From: Candidatus Vesicomyidisocius sp. Pext_18_S21 | Lineage (GTDB): Bacteria; Pseudomonadota; Gammaproteobacteria; PS1; Pseudothioglobaceae | Length of the DNA stretch: 64,000 nt | Direction: 5' to 3' | NCBI GenBank assembly: GCA_021730165.1 | Contig: CP072535.1 | Location: 699,798 to 763,797, forward strand | In this document: positions 19,519 to 29,262 of the stretch, in pieces | Position numbering within the stretch: the stretch's first letter is position 1 | Layout: every line of letters starts with the position of its first letter | The notes under the pieces: generated by a model | Databases searched by the model: none | What the model was told of the DNA's origin: nothing | Seen by the model: the letters and a program-made list of their open reading frames with translations, nothing else | Made by a program: the position numbers and the translations under genes

Positions 19519-20019
19519 TTACTCATGCATTATACTATGATGATTATCTATCGTTTTCTTTCCTGTTCTAACTTCAGCATATACGATTTTTGTCAAACCA
19601 TTGTCAAAGATCAACTCAATCATCACTATATCACCTTTATGTAACACTAACGTAGGACTAATCAACATAATGTGCCAACTACCTGGTTTTAAATATAGCT
19701 TACCTTTAGCTGGGATTATCATAAATTCTTGTTTAACCATTTTCATCATATCATTTTGCGCTACAGTTCTATGCAATTCAATACGCTTATAGTCACCAGC
19801 ATTTACATAAAGTAATTTAATATCATGATTGGTGTTATTATTAATTTGCATAAAAAGGCCCAATACTGATGCATTAGTTGGTGCTAAACGTATCCATGGG
19901 TCATTTATCATAATTTCAGATGTAATCTGCTTCATTTGATGATGTTCCATTGCAATGGATACATAAAAGATTATTAAAATAATAAATGCTAATATAAGTT
20001 TCTTTACTTTATTAAACAT
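19519..20019 (-). CDS. Periplasmic copper chaperone PCuAC
   Basis: A 166-residue protein of the PCuAC (DUF461) family, which binds Cu(I) in the periplasm and passes it to SCO and cytochrome oxidase. An N-terminal hydrophobic segment (about 6-23) is a signal peptide. The domain begins INDPWIRLAPTNASVLGLF, and the copper motif spans IELHRTVAQNDMMKMV (about 95) to LKPGSWHIMLI (about 125), giving the expected His/Met ligands. With SCO it points to an aerobic copper oxidase in this organism. Confidence 0.9.
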   Translation of the reverse strand: MFNKVKKLILAFIILIIFYVSIAMEHHQMKQITSEIMINDPWIRLAPTNASVLGLFMQINNNTNHDIKLLYVNAGDYKRIELHRTVAQNDMMKMVKQEFMIIPAKGKLYLKPGSWHIMLISPTLVLHKGDIVMIELIFDNGLTKIVYAEVRTGKKTIDNHHSIMHE

Positions 20020-20054
20020 AATTTTTACCTTTCTTAAGAATTAAAGTTGTTACT

Positions 20055-20087
20055 GCTATTCTGTTCTCAAATTAGAAATAGAATAGC
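20055..20087. repeat. 8-bp inverted repeat in the PCuAC 5' leader
   Basis: GCTATTCT and AGAATAGC are separated by 17 bases that can add inner TTCT/AGAA pairing. It lies 36-68 bases upstream of the PCuAC ATG, in its transcript leader or promoter. Could be an operator or an RNA hairpin; nothing more can be said. Confidence 0.4.
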
Positions 20088-21361
20088 AAAATATCTTTAC
20101 GCTTATGCCTATTAAAAACGCAAAAAAAATAGCATGGGCAAACCCACAACTACTTCTAGCATATCATATACCATAAACTATACTATTATTTTTAATAAAG
20201 GAAATACAAAGGTTTTATATATAATATCAACAAAGTAGACAAGCCACGAATAGCTAAAAACTGTCACAGTATTTTTAACTGAATATTATTTTGAATGACT
20301 ATAGAAGAACTACATATATGTTTATCTATAAAATTAAAATAATATTTTGTGTTAGCAGCTATAGTATTCGATACCTTAACATTTAATAAATATTAACGAC
20401 ATCCTAAGCCTAATTCAACAGAATTTTGATTATGCTGTTTATTATCCAAATTAATCCACATTTGTTTATAGACCTGTATCAAATATATTGTAAAAAACTT
20501 ACCACTTTATTACATAGATAATATACACTCTATTTTTATTAACATAAATCATCTATGCATATTTTATTCTTCAATATTAATAAGAGTCAAATATGATGTT
20601 AATTATGCAAAACTTTCTATTTAATTAATGTCCATCTATACATCTACAAAAATAATAGTTTTAAATGATAAAATATACAAAATGTAATTTCATCTTTAAA
20701 ATTAACAAGACAAGACGATTAATCAAATATTTTTGACTAGCACTTAAACTCTATTACAAATAATTTAGGTATTTATTTGTTTATATTACCAATAATGTGG
20801 ATTTTAATATTATAGAAAATAAACAGCACATGATCACTCATGTATTTATAATATTTAGTACATAATACTATTAAGATACATAAGCTGGAAATAGCTATTA
20901 ATACTCACACAAAAATAATAACTTAACAGAATGGGGGTTATTCATATTAAACCAAGCGTAAATTGATTCATATGCGTAATTAAAATCAGTAAAACTATGT
21001 AAATAATATTAAAAACTATAAGAGTACTGTAAGACTTATTTTTCAATAACAAGTGCCATTAAAAGAATATATGCCAACTAATTCTAGCACGGTTCCCGTA
21101 GTTGAAGCAGAAATTAGACTTTTACCTGACAATATGAATAAAAAGATTGATTCTTATTTACGCCTTACTTATGATGAAGTGTATGAAATAATTAACTTAA
21201 ATTCCTAGATAAAATATAATTGAGATCGTGCCACTAATATTTATACTAGGTAAAGTTTTAAATGAGACAAGAAACCCCACCATAAAATAAAATTCTATTT
21301 ATCATTTTGAATCTAAAAACATTGTTAAATATAAAATTAATACAGTACATCATTTTAATGT
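20088..21361. other. 1.3-kb spacer, essentially gene-free
   Basis: No recognisable gene, RNA or mobile element. A 44-codon plus-strand frame at 21071-21205 (MPTNSSTVPVVEAEIRLL, then KKIDSYLRLTYDEVYEII) has an unusually protein-like composition and may be the 3' end of a lost gene, but I cannot name it. The rest is stop-rich AT sequence. By its size it probably represents one or more erased genes. Confidence 0.5.
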
Positions 21362-22450
21362 ATGAAGAATTTAAATAAAAATACTAAAGTTATAGTTGGA
21401 TTATCAGGTGGAGTTGATTCTTCAGTAACTGCACTATTATTACTTAAACAAGGCTACCAGGTAGAAGCATTGTTTATGAAAAATTGGGAAGAGGACGACA
21501 AAGGCAGATATTGTAGCTCTAAACAAGACTTATCTGATGCACAAAGTATTACTGATAAACTTAATATAAAATTACATACTATTAACTTTTCAGTAGATTA
21601 CTGGGACGATGTATTTACCCATTTTCTAAAAGAATACAAAAAAGGTCGAACACCTAATCCTGATATTTTATGCAATCAAAAGATTAAATTTGGAGTATTT
21701 TTAAAACATGCTATATCACTAGGTGCAGATAAAATTGCTACAGGACATTATGCTCGTATTGCTAAAAAAAATGGAACTTATCAACTTAAAACAGGTTTGG
21801 ACAACAATAAAGACCAAAGTTATTTTTTACATCTTTTAAATCAATATCAACTCTCAAAAAGTCTATTTCCCTTGGGTGAAAGCAATAAAATTGATGTACG
21901 TAATATCGCCACAGAAAATGGCTTTGTCACTGCTAAAAAGAAAGATTCAACTGGCATTTGTTTTATTGGTAAACGTAAGTTTTCTGACTTCTTGGCCACC
22001 TATCTACCAAAACAACAAGGCAATATTGTAGACGAACAGGGGCAATTTATTAAGTACCATCAGGGTTTGGCTTTTTATACAATAGGTCAGCGCAAAGGCT
22101 TAGAAATTGGTGGGGGTTTTGGTAAATCAGGTAAACCATGGTTTGTAGCAGATAAGTGTATTAAACGTAATGAGCTAGTAGTTGTACAAGGTGATAATAC
22201 ACTGTTATATTATCAAACTTTAAATACTTCTAAGCCTTATTGGATTAACACACCGCCAACACTGCCTATGACATGCAATGCTAAAATACGCTATCGTCAG
22301 CAATCACAACCTTGTATGATTAATCAGGATAATAACAAGCAATTAAAAATTATTTTTAAGCAACCCCAACGTGCAATTACTCCAGGACAATCCATTGTTT
22401 TTTATGATAATGAAACTTGTCTTGGTGGTGCAATTATTGAGTACAGATAA
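21362..22450 (+). CDS. mnmA: tRNA-specific 2-thiouridylase MnmA
   Basis: A 362-residue enzyme that thiolates U34 of tRNA-Lys, tRNA-Glu and tRNA-Gln using sulfur relayed from IscS. The PP-loop is VGLSGGVDSSVTALLL (about 12). The two catalytic cysteines are in PDILCNQKIKFG (about 106) and STGICFIGKRKFSDFL (about 200). Adenylation-domain block GHYARI and C-terminal GQSIVFY are also visible. hflD follows after two bases, the standard mnmA-hflD pair. Confidence 0.96.
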   Translation: MKNLNKNTKVIVGLSGGVDSSVTALLLLKQGYQVEALFMKNWEEDDKGRYCSSKQDLSDAQSITDKLNIKLHTINFSVDYWDDVFTHFLKEYKKGRTPNPDILCNQKIKFGVFLKHAISLGADKIATGHYARIAKKNGTYQLKTGLDNNKDQSYFLHLLNQYQLSKSLFPLGESNKIDVRNIATENGFVTAKKKDSTGICFIGKRKFSDFLATYLPKQQGNIVDEQGQFIKYHQGLAFYTIGQRKGLEIGGGFGKSGKPWFVADKCIKRNELVVVQGDNTLLYYQTLNTSKPYWINTPPTLPMTCNAKIRYRQQSQPCMINQDNNKQLKIIFKQPQRAITPGQSIVFYDNETCLGGAIIEYR

Positions 22451-22452
22451 TA

Positions 22453-23064
22453 ATGAATAAATTACGCGAACAAACTCTGGCATTAGCCAGTATATTACAA
22501 ACTACAACACTAATTGACCAACTTGCTTCAACTGGCACCTGTAATGCAAATAGCAATCAAGCCAGTTTAAAAAGTATCATTACCAGTAGCACCAAACTTG
22601 AAGAGGTCTTTAATCAAAAACAAGATTTATTAGTTGGTATCGATGCCTTAAAAGTTGTGTTAGGTAATAAAACTAAATGTATACAACATATAATATTTTA
22701 CACATTAGCCTTGATTAACCTTGAAAAAAAATTGATGAAAAATCAAACATTACTCAATCAAATCACTTTAGAAATTGACTTAATTAAAAATCAAGATTTT
22801 TTTGAGATTTCTCATATAAACTCAGTAGCACGTTTAGCTCAACTTTATAAATCAACTCTAGGTAGTTTAAATCCTAAAATTATGATCAACGGTCAACAAA
22901 TTTACTTATCTAATAAACATACTTCAAATCACATTAGAGCGTTATTATTAGCGGGCATTCGGGCAGTATCTTTATGGAAATCTCAAGGAGGTAAAACCTG
23001 GCATTTATTACTAAATAAAAAAAAGATACTTAATTTAATTAATACGTTAGAAGGATTAAATTAA
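22453..23064 (+). CDS. hflD: HflD-like protein
   Basis: A 203-residue, mostly helical protein placed directly after mnmA, as HflD (YcfC) is in other gammaproteobacteria. Visible family-like parts are the N-terminus LREQTLALASILQTTTLIDQLASTG and LARLAQLYKSTLG-type helix (residue about 136), and a final IRALLLAGIRAVSLWKSQGG. HflD is a membrane-associated protein known for affecting lambda lysogeny; its cellular role is unclear. The call rests partly on position. Confidence 0.8.
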   Translation: MNKLREQTLALASILQTTTLIDQLASTGTCNANSNQASLKSIITSSTKLEEVFNQKQDLLVGIDALKVVLGNKTKCIQHIIFYTLALINLEKKLMKNQTLLNQITLEIDLIKNQDFFEISHINSVARLAQLYKSTLGSLNPKIMINGQQIYLSNKHTSNHIRALLLAGIRAVSLWKSQGGKTWHLLLNKKKILNLINTLEGLN

Positions 23065-23151
23065 TAATGCCGACACCTCTATAGACTTTTATCGTTGAAG
23101 AGTCTATAATCGCATCCATATTCAATATATTTTATTACTTTATTTAACATA

Positions 23152-23412
23152 ATGGCTAATTCAGCAAGTTCTAGAAAACGCGCAAGACAAGCGGTTAAAC
23201 GCAATAAACACAATTCACAAATTCGCGCTAAAGTTCGCACTTTTATTAAAAAAGTTACTTACGCTTTAAAAGCAGGTGATAAGGAACAAGCACAAAATTG
23301 TTTTACAATAATGCAAAAAATGATTGACCAGGCAACTAATAAAGGATTAATACACAAAAATCAAGCAGCTAGAAAAAAATCACGCTTAAATTCACAAATC
23401 AAAGCATTATAA
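23152..23412 (+). CDS. rpsT: 30S ribosomal protein S20
   Basis: An 86-residue, lysine/arginine-rich protein that binds 16S rRNA in the body of the small subunit. The N-terminus ANSASSRKRARQAVKRNKHN and C-terminal GLIHKNQAARKKSRLNSQI are typical. Length is normal. Transcribed alone, with a hairpin just after the gene. Confidence 0.97.
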   Translation: MANSASSRKRARQAVKRNKHNSQIRAKVRTFIKKVTYALKAGDKEQAQNCFTIMQKMIDQATNKGLIHKNQAARKKSRLNSQIKAL

Positions 23413-23432
23413 AATATAGCACTAAAGTTATT

Positions 23433-23459
23433 AAAAACTACCTTTTGAGGAGTTTTTAA
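23433..23459 (+). terminator. Terminator after rpsT
   Basis: AAAAACT, a bulged A, then CC pair with GG and AGTTTTT across a six-base loop. The stem's own 3' side supplies the T-run. It lies 20 bases past the stop. Confidence 0.6.
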
Positions 23460-23564
23460 TATTCTCGTTTATACAATAGTATAAATCTTTTTTTAAAAGG
23501 TATGATTTTTCAAAAGATTAGTTATACTAATACCTCATCATAATCAATTTTCATAGAAAGTATC

Positions 23565-24047
23565 ATGATAAGCAAGTCAGACAAAATATTATTTAGAAGT
23601 ACTATTGAAAGCAATATCCCTTTTAATAAAGATAAAATTGAACTTCAAAATTTAGCTAAGAAAAAAGTCTTTAAAGCCTATAACTATATTACTCACGACA
23701 GTTTAGCTGGTTCAGCTATAATTAAATATGCCAAAAATAGCGTTTCACCAAAAATAATCAAAAAAATGAAACAAGGTAATATCAGTTACGCACCAATATT
23801 AGATTTACACGGTCAAACTACCATTGAAGCCTGTCAATCATTATCTAAATTTATTCACTACCATCAACATCAGAAATTTATCCATATTATTCACGGAAAA
23901 GGTTATAACTCTGGTCAGGGTAATAGTATTTTAAAAAGACAAGTAGTTAGTTTTTTACGTCAACATCCTGAGGTATTAGCTTTTAATTCTTGCCCACCCA
24001 AAGATGGTGGCACAGGTGCAGTGTTTACCCTTTTAAAACAAAACTAA
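23565..24047 (+). CDS. Smr-domain protein (SmrA/YdaL-like)
   Basis: A 160-residue protein whose C-terminal two thirds is an Smr domain: LDLHGQTTIEACQSL (about 84), IHIIHGKGYNSGQGNSILK (about 107) and the terminal GGTGAVFTLLK. The LDLHG and HGKG motifs are the hallmark of this fold. Relatives include single-domain endonucleases acting on DNA or on mRNA of collided ribosomes. Which role applies is not known. xseA starts five bases after its stop. Confidence 0.88.
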   Translation: MISKSDKILFRSTIESNIPFNKDKIELQNLAKKKVFKAYNYITHDSLAGSAIIKYAKNSVSPKIIKKMKQGNISYAPILDLHGQTTIEACQSLSKFIHYHQHQKFIHIIHGKGYNSGQGNSILKRQVVSFLRQHPEVLAFNSCPPKDGGTGAVFTLLKQN

Positions 24048-24051
24048 GTTT

Positions 24052-25452
24052 GTGTTTAATATTGATGAGGTTTACACAATCTCTAGTTTTCTATCTGTCT
24101 GTAATAAAACCATTGAAAATAATATTCCTACTTGCTGGTTACAAGGAGAAATATCTAATTTAACACAACCAGCATCAGGTCATTGGTATTTTTCTCTCAA
24201 AGATAATATAGTTCAAGTGCGTTGTGCTTTATTTCGGTTCAATCAACGTTATATTAAATTTAATCCTAAAAATGGAATGGAAGTTTTAGTTCATGTTGTT
24301 CCAACCTTATACGAAACTCGAGGTGACTTTCAGCTCGTCATCCAACAAATTGAACAAATAGGTATTGGTAATTTAAATCTTGCCTTTAAACAATTAAAAA
24401 AAGACCTTGATAATGAAGGTTTATTTGATAGTATACATAAAAAACCATTACCTAATACTATTAACACCATTGGTGTTATTTCTTCATCAACGGGTGTAGT
24501 TATTCAAGACATTATTAAAGTATTGAATGACCGCTATCCATTTGTTAAAATTTTGTTATTTGACTCAATAGTTCAAGGTCAAGATTCAATAGAAAAGATT
24601 ACAAATGCCTTGAATATAGCTGACCAATCTGGTAAGTGTGACGTTATTATTATTGCCAGAGGTGGAGGTTCATTAGAAGACTTATGGGCATTTAATGAAG
24701 AGATATTAGCAAGAGCAATCTTTAACGCAAACACCCCAATTATCAGTGCAATTGGTCATGAAACTGACACTACAATTGCTGATCTTGTTTCTGACATTCG
24801 TGCACCTACACCAAGTTTTGCCGCCATGTTAGTTACCTCTAACCGATTAGAATTGCTATCCAATACTAATAAATTATACACGCAACTACATCAATTTTAT
24901 CGACAAACCTTACATTATTACCAATCTCGTCTTAATCAAGTTAAATTAAAAATACCAAACCCGAATAAACAAATTGATTTTTTAAATCAAAAACTTGATT
25001 ATTTAAGTATTAATCTTACTACTCGCAAAGAATCTATATTCACTTTAAATAATGCTAAACTTAATTCGCTTTTCACCACTTTGAAGCAACACTCTCCTAT
25101 TAAAACCATTAATCACACCAAGTTTTTGAATCAAATATCTTTGAATCAACTTAAATACCAAATTAAACAAATATTTAACGCCAATAATAATATTTTATAT
25201 TTAGTAACTGGAAGACTTCAAAAGATAATTACATCTCTAACTAATAAACATAAAACTAGATTATCCATTCAAGCCAACTCACTTCATCACTTGTCACCGC
25301 TTAATATACTTTCACGAGGTTTTAGTATTACTAGTAATACTAAAAATCAAGTATTATCATCAATAACTAATATTAAAATCAATCAAACCATTATCAGTCA
25401 ATTAGCTAATGGAGTACTCTACTCTAACATTAAAAAAATTGAAAAAAATTAA
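24052..25452 (+). CDS. xseA: Exodeoxyribonuclease VII large subunit
   Basis: A 466-residue catalytic subunit of ExoVII, which degrades single-stranded DNA. An N-terminal OB-fold (CWLQGEISNLTQPASGHWYF, about 25-45) is followed by the catalytic domain with VIIIARGGGSLEDLWAFNEE (about 198) and SAIGHETDTTIADLVSD and RAPTPSFAA. A long coiled-coil tail follows. The start is GTG at 24052. The small subunit xseB is not in the window. Confidence 0.95.
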   Translation: MFNIDEVYTISSFLSVCNKTIENNIPTCWLQGEISNLTQPASGHWYFSLKDNIVQVRCALFRFNQRYIKFNPKNGMEVLVHVVPTLYETRGDFQLVIQQIEQIGIGNLNLAFKQLKKDLDNEGLFDSIHKKPLPNTINTIGVISSSTGVVIQDIIKVLNDRYPFVKILLFDSIVQGQDSIEKITNALNIADQSGKCDVIIIARGGGSLEDLWAFNEEILARAIFNANTPIISAIGHETDTTIADLVSDIRAPTPSFAAMLVTSNRLELLSNTNKLYTQLHQFYRQTLHYYQSRLNQVKLKIPNPNKQIDFLNQKLDYLSINLTTRKESIFTLNNAKLNSLFTTLKQHSPIKTINHTKFLNQISLNQLKYQIKQIFNANNNILYLVTGRLQKIITSLTNKHKTRLSIQANSLHHLSPLNILSRGFSITSNTKNQVLSSITNIKINQTIISQLANGVLYSNIKKIEKN

Positions 25453-26046
25453 CTTTATCATACTGATTTTATGACAATATCTATCTATATTTAGTACATA
25501 AAAAACCAATTCTGGAAAGAATTAAATACCATATCAATACTTTCAAAAACAAGAAAGACATACATTACTATTAAATATTTTTGCTACTAAAAAATTACTT
25601 TACAGTACAATAACCCCACTAGTAAAAAGAAAAAATATTTCAATTTAAACCTTAACATATCAATCAAATTAAATACGAATTACCTTGTTTTATCAAAAAC
25701 CAAAAGATATTTTCTTAAAAATCCTTATTTAATGAATTAACTTTGTTTTATGTAATAACTCATATTAATAACTTAAACCTATTATAGATTAACAAAAGTA
25801 TGAAAACTTAAAGGTTAAAAATTAAATAAACGGCAACAATATTGATCACAAATAAATGTTTATTTAATTAATATAATTCCAATTTTTTAATTTAGATTTT
25901 TTATATCAACTTTTGATAAAAGAAATAAAGCATTACAATACAAAATTTCTAATATAATTTTATCAAAAATTGATTTGTATTAACATTATCGACAAAAAAC
26001 CTATGCTATAATGATTATTATATATACAAGATATTAAGGATAAAAA
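25453..26046. other. 594-bp spacer before a small membrane-protein gene
   Basis: No coding remnant or RNA recognised. The only functional element seen is the extended -10 promoter at 26004. Confidence 0.5.
26004..26012 (+). promoter_or_regulatory. Extended -10 promoter of the 79-residue membrane-protein gene
   Basis: TGCTATAAT, identical to the element before metK, lies 34 bases before the ATG at 26047. An AAGGA ribosome-binding site is at 26036-26040. Together they indicate an expressed gene. Confidence 0.55.
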
Positions 26047-26286
26047 ATGAGTTCAACAGTTGATAATAGTAACATAAGAGGCAATATTCTTATGTTAAGC
26101 ACCTTAATTATAACTTTAATATTACCGCTAATATTAATTATCTTATCTTATATCGATATTATCTCTGGTACGTCCGAATATATCTATGCATTTGCAGTTA
26201 TAACATCTATGATTTACATTATTGGAGGTACTATTTGGATGTTTACCCAAGATTTAAAAGATAGTAAACAACTCTTTGACGGCTAA
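26047..26286 (+). CDS. Small two-helix membrane protein, unknown
   Basis: A 79-residue protein I do not recognise. It has a short polar N-terminus and two hydrophobic helices (about residues 14-37 and 45-67), with SYIDIISGTSEY between them and a charged C-terminal tail TQDLKDSKQLFDG. The hairpin topology would place both ends on the same side. It has its own extended -10 promoter and a good ribosome-binding site, and it stands alone between two empty spacers, which argues that it is kept by selection. Function cannot be inferred. Confidence 0.7.
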   Translation: MSSTVDNSNIRGNILMLSTLIITLILPLILIILSYIDIISGTSEYIYAFAVITSMIYIIGGTIWMFTQDLKDSKQLFDG

Positions 26287-26349
26287 TACTATTACTTATT
26301 CAGTTGAATATCAAAACGTTTATACAGTTTATCCAAGGGTAGAAAAGAC

Positions 26350-26633
26350 AAATAATCTATTTAGATTTTTTATAACTATTCTCTTAGAGTTATTAATTGC
26401 GCTCATTCGTTAAATATTTTTATATAACAATTTTTCTTTTGTGCTATATGATAAAAAATTATTCTTCAAAAGAATTTAATTTAAACTAATCAAACACTTA
26501 ATAAAAACAATAAACAACTATCAATTAATCTTAAAACTAAATCAGAATAAAATTTTAGAATCTATTGATAGATATAAACTTGAACTACTTAAAAAAGATA
26601 AGAAATATTTTACAATGAATCAATCAAGATAAG
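26350..26633 (+). pseudogene. ftsB: Probable ftsB remnant upstream of ispD
   Basis: Directly before ispD, where ftsB commonly sits, plus-strand frames give a hydrophobic segment RFFITILLELLIALI (about 26362) and, after about 180 bases containing stops, an open stretch ending QNKILESIDRYKLELLKK and DKKYFTMNQ (26543-26633). The order of one membrane helix, a middle region and an EAIEERARYELG-like C-terminus, and the total span of about 94 codons, match FtsB, the divisome protein that pairs with FtsL. In-frame stops make it non-functional. The call depends on position as much as similarity. Confidence 0.5.
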
Positions 26634-26646
26634 ATTTAATTGAAAA

Positions 26647-27375
26647 ATGTTTAATGATTATTATTTAATTATTCCTGCTGGTGGCATAGGTACACGCATG
26701 CACTATGAAAAGAACAATATTAACAATAAAATTAAAATTGCTAAACAATACCTAAAATTAGATAATGGACTAACTATACTCGACCAAACATTAAAAATAT
26801 TACTTAGTATTGATCAAATAAAAGGCTGTATTATTGTACTTGTAAATAAAGATCATTTATTCACTAAATCAATATTTAACAACCACTCAAAGTTAATAAC
26901 AACAGTTATTGGTGGAAAAGAGAGAATGAACTCTGTTTTTAATGGACTTAAAGCACTCACAGATTTTGCTAAAGACGATGATTGGGTATTAGTTCACGAC
27001 AGTGTTCGTCCATGTGTTAAAGTATCAGAAATAATCAATTTAATGAACCAATTAGAACATCATGAAACCGGTGGATTGCTTGCAACTAAGGTTATAGATA
27101 CCATTAAACAAGCTAACAATAATATTGTCAATACTACTATTGACAGGTCAAATCTTTGGCAAGCTCAAACACCACAAATGTATCGTTTTGGCGTATTATT
27201 AAAAGCCTTAAATACTGTTATTAATGATGGTATAAATATTACCGATGAAGCTAGTGCTATTGAATATTTAAGACTGAAGTCGGTTTTGGTTAAATCTAGC
27301 AAAAGCAATATTAAAATTACTAACTCAGAAGATTTAGAACTGGCAAATTTTTACTTAACTCAATATAAAGAATGA
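26647..27375 (+). CDS. ispD: 2-C-methyl-D-erythritol 4-phosphate cytidylyltransferase
   Basis: A 242-residue IspD, the third enzyme of the MEP isoprenoid pathway, coupling MEP with CTP. The nucleotide-binding N-terminus is LIIPAGGIGTRM with the expected arginine, followed by KQYLKL, GGKERMNSVFNGL and WVLVHDSVRPCV. The C-terminus has TDEASAIEYL and the SKSNIKITNSEDLELA block. It overlaps ispF by four bases (ATGA), the usual ispDF arrangement. Confidence 0.95.
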   Translation: MFNDYYLIIPAGGIGTRMHYEKNNINNKIKIAKQYLKLDNGLTILDQTLKILLSIDQIKGCIIVLVNKDHLFTKSIFNNHSKLITTVIGGKERMNSVFNGLKALTDFAKDDDWVLVHDSVRPCVKVSEIINLMNQLEHHETGGLLATKVIDTIKQANNNIVNTTIDRSNLWQAQTPQMYRFGVLLKALNTVINDGINITDEASAIEYLRLKSVLVKSSKSNIKITNSEDLELANFYLTQYKE

Positions 27376-27842
27376 AAATAAAAACTGGACTAGGACAAGA
27401 TTCCCACGCATTTTGCGATACAAATAAATTGCTTATTTTAGCAGGTGTTGTGTTTGACTATCCAAAAAGTATTAATGCTAATAGTGATGGTGACGTGGTT
27501 TTTCATTCAATTACAAATGCTATTTCTTCTATTACTGGTATTAACATATTAGGCACTAAAGCAGATATTTTATGTAAACAAGGGGTGACTGATAGTGTTG
27601 AATATTTAAAATTAGCGTTTAATGATTTAAAAAAATGGAAAATTCAACATGTTGCTATTTCCATTGAATGTTTACATCCTAAAATTTCACCCATGATTGG
27701 AAAAATGAAACTTAGTATTTCTAAATTACTAAACATTGCACTCGAAGATGTAGGCATTACTGCTACTACTGACGAAGGGCTAACTGAGTTTGGAAAAGGT
27801 AATGGCATTCAAGTTTTGAGTATTGTTACGGTGATAAAATAA
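27372..27842 (+). CDS. ispF: 2-C-methyl-D-erythritol 2,4-cyclodiphosphate synthase
   Basis: A 156-residue IspF, which cyclises CDP-ME 2-phosphate in the MEP pathway as a zinc-dependent trimer. The metal ligands are visible as D and H in GQDSHAF (about 6-11) and the H of SDGDVVFHSITNA (about 42). Other blocks: DILGTKAD-like region and TTDEGLTEFGKGNGIQ near the end. The third position of several conserved sites is diverged, but all ligands remain. Its stop overlaps murC by one base. Confidence 0.94.
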   Translation: MKIKTGLGQDSHAFCDTNKLLILAGVVFDYPKSINANSDGDVVFHSITNAISSITGINILGTKADILCKQGVTDSVEYLKLAFNDLKKWKIQHVAISIECLHPKISPMIGKMKLSISKLLNIALEDVGITATTDEGLTEFGKGNGIQVLSIVTVIK

Positions 27843-29251
27843 TGAAAGATTTGCGCATGGTGTTTAAATCTAGAATAACCAATATTCATTTTGTTGGTAT
27901 TGCTGGCACTGGTATGAGCGGTATTGCTGAAGTGTTGCATAACCTTGGTTATGGTGTATCTGGTTCGGATATTAGCCAAAATAAAATTACAGATAGATTG
28001 AAAAAAATTGGTTGTCAAATTTATTATAACCATCATAAGGATAATATAAAAAATGCACAAGCGGTTGTTATATCTAGTGCAATTAAAGATAACAATCCAG
28101 AAGTAATAAAAGCACATCAGCTCAATATCCCAATTGTGCCTCGCGCAGAAATGTTGGCAGAATTAATGCGTTTTAGATTTGGTATCGCAATTGCAGGTAC
28201 TCATGGAAAAACCACCACTACCAGTATTATTACCCATATTCTTAATATAGCTGAACTTGATCCAACTTATATCATTGGGGGAATATTAAATTCAAGTGGA
28301 ATTAATGCTAAATTAGGTGAAAGTGACTATTTAATTGCTGAAGCAGATGAATCTGACGCTTCATTCTTACACTTACAATCTATGTTAAGTGTGATTACCA
28401 ATATTGACCATGAACATATGGCAACTTATAACAATGACTATCAAAATTTAAAAGATGCCTTTGTTAGTTTTAGTGCTAATTTACCTTTTTATGGTACATG
28501 TATTATATGCATAGACGATAAAGGTGTGAATGAAATATTAAGTGACATTCATAAACCGATCATCACTTATGGTTTTAATAATACTGCTGATATTCAAGCC
28601 ATTAATGTCAAGCAAGTTAATATGCAAATGCATTTTGATATTATTTATGATAAATATACAAAACCATTCCCTATTAAGCTAAATTTAATTGGTAAGCATA
28701 ATATTCTTAACACATTAGCAGCCATTGGTATTTGCTGTGAACTTAATATTAAGATTAACATTATCCAAAAAGCATTAGCTAATTTTTCTGGCGTTGCTAG
28801 ACGCCTTGACTACCATGGAAAATTAAATATTAATAATCTACAAGTATCTTTATTTGATGATTATGGTCATCATCCAAAGGAAATAAGTGCTGTATTTGAA
28901 TCACTTAAAGATACTTATCAAAATAAACGTTTAGTTGTTATTTTCCAGCCACATCGCTATTCTAGAACAAAGGATTTATTTGATAATTTTATCCGTATAC
29001 TGAGCACTGCTGATGAACTCATATTACTAGATATATACCCAGCACAAGAAAAACCAATTGCTCATATTAATTCTTCCACCTTAGCTGATGCAATTAGAAA
29101 ATATTCTAGCCTAGATCCAGTGGTAATAAAAAACCAAAAAAAAATCTTAACTATACTACCTAACATTATTCACAATAACGACGTACTATTAACTTTAGGT
29201 GCAGGTGATATTCATACATTACCTGAGTTGCTAAAATTCAAATATGCTTAA
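27842..29251 (+). CDS. murC: UDP-N-acetylmuramate-L-alanine ligase
   Basis: A 469-residue Mur ligase that adds L-alanine to UDP-MurNAc. The UDP-binding domain begins HFVGIAGTGMSGIAEVLHN; the ATP loop is IAGTHGKTTTTSII (about 110); EADESDASFLHL and DDYGHHPKEISAV are the catalytic segments. The gene is complete, in contrast to the next ligase in the pathway, murD, which is broken at 35067-36357. It is part of an ispDF-murCB-ddl run. Confidence 0.96.
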   Translation: MKDLRMVFKSRITNIHFVGIAGTGMSGIAEVLHNLGYGVSGSDISQNKITDRLKKIGCQIYYNHHKDNIKNAQAVVISSAIKDNNPEVIKAHQLNIPIVPRAEMLAELMRFRFGIAIAGTHGKTTTTSIITHILNIAELDPTYIIGGILNSSGINAKLGESDYLIAEADESDASFLHLQSMLSVITNIDHEHMATYNNDYQNLKDAFVSFSANLPFYGTCIICIDDKGVNEILSDIHKPIITYGFNNTADIQAINVKQVNMQMHFDIIYDKYTKPFPIKLNLIGKHNILNTLAAIGICCELNIKINIIQKALANFSGVARRLDYHGKLNINNLQVSLFDDYGHHPKEISAVFESLKDTYQNKRLVVIFQPHRYSRTKDLFDNFIRILSTADELILLDIYPAQEKPIAHINSSTLADAIRKYSSLDPVVIKNQKKILTILPNIIHNNDVLLTLGAGDIHTLPELLKFKYA

Positions 29252-29262
29252 GAATAATTGAC

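Noticed and set aside
21071..21205. 44-codon ORF as an independent gene
   Set aside because: No ribosome-binding site and no family recognised; kept only as a possible 3' remnant in the spacer description.
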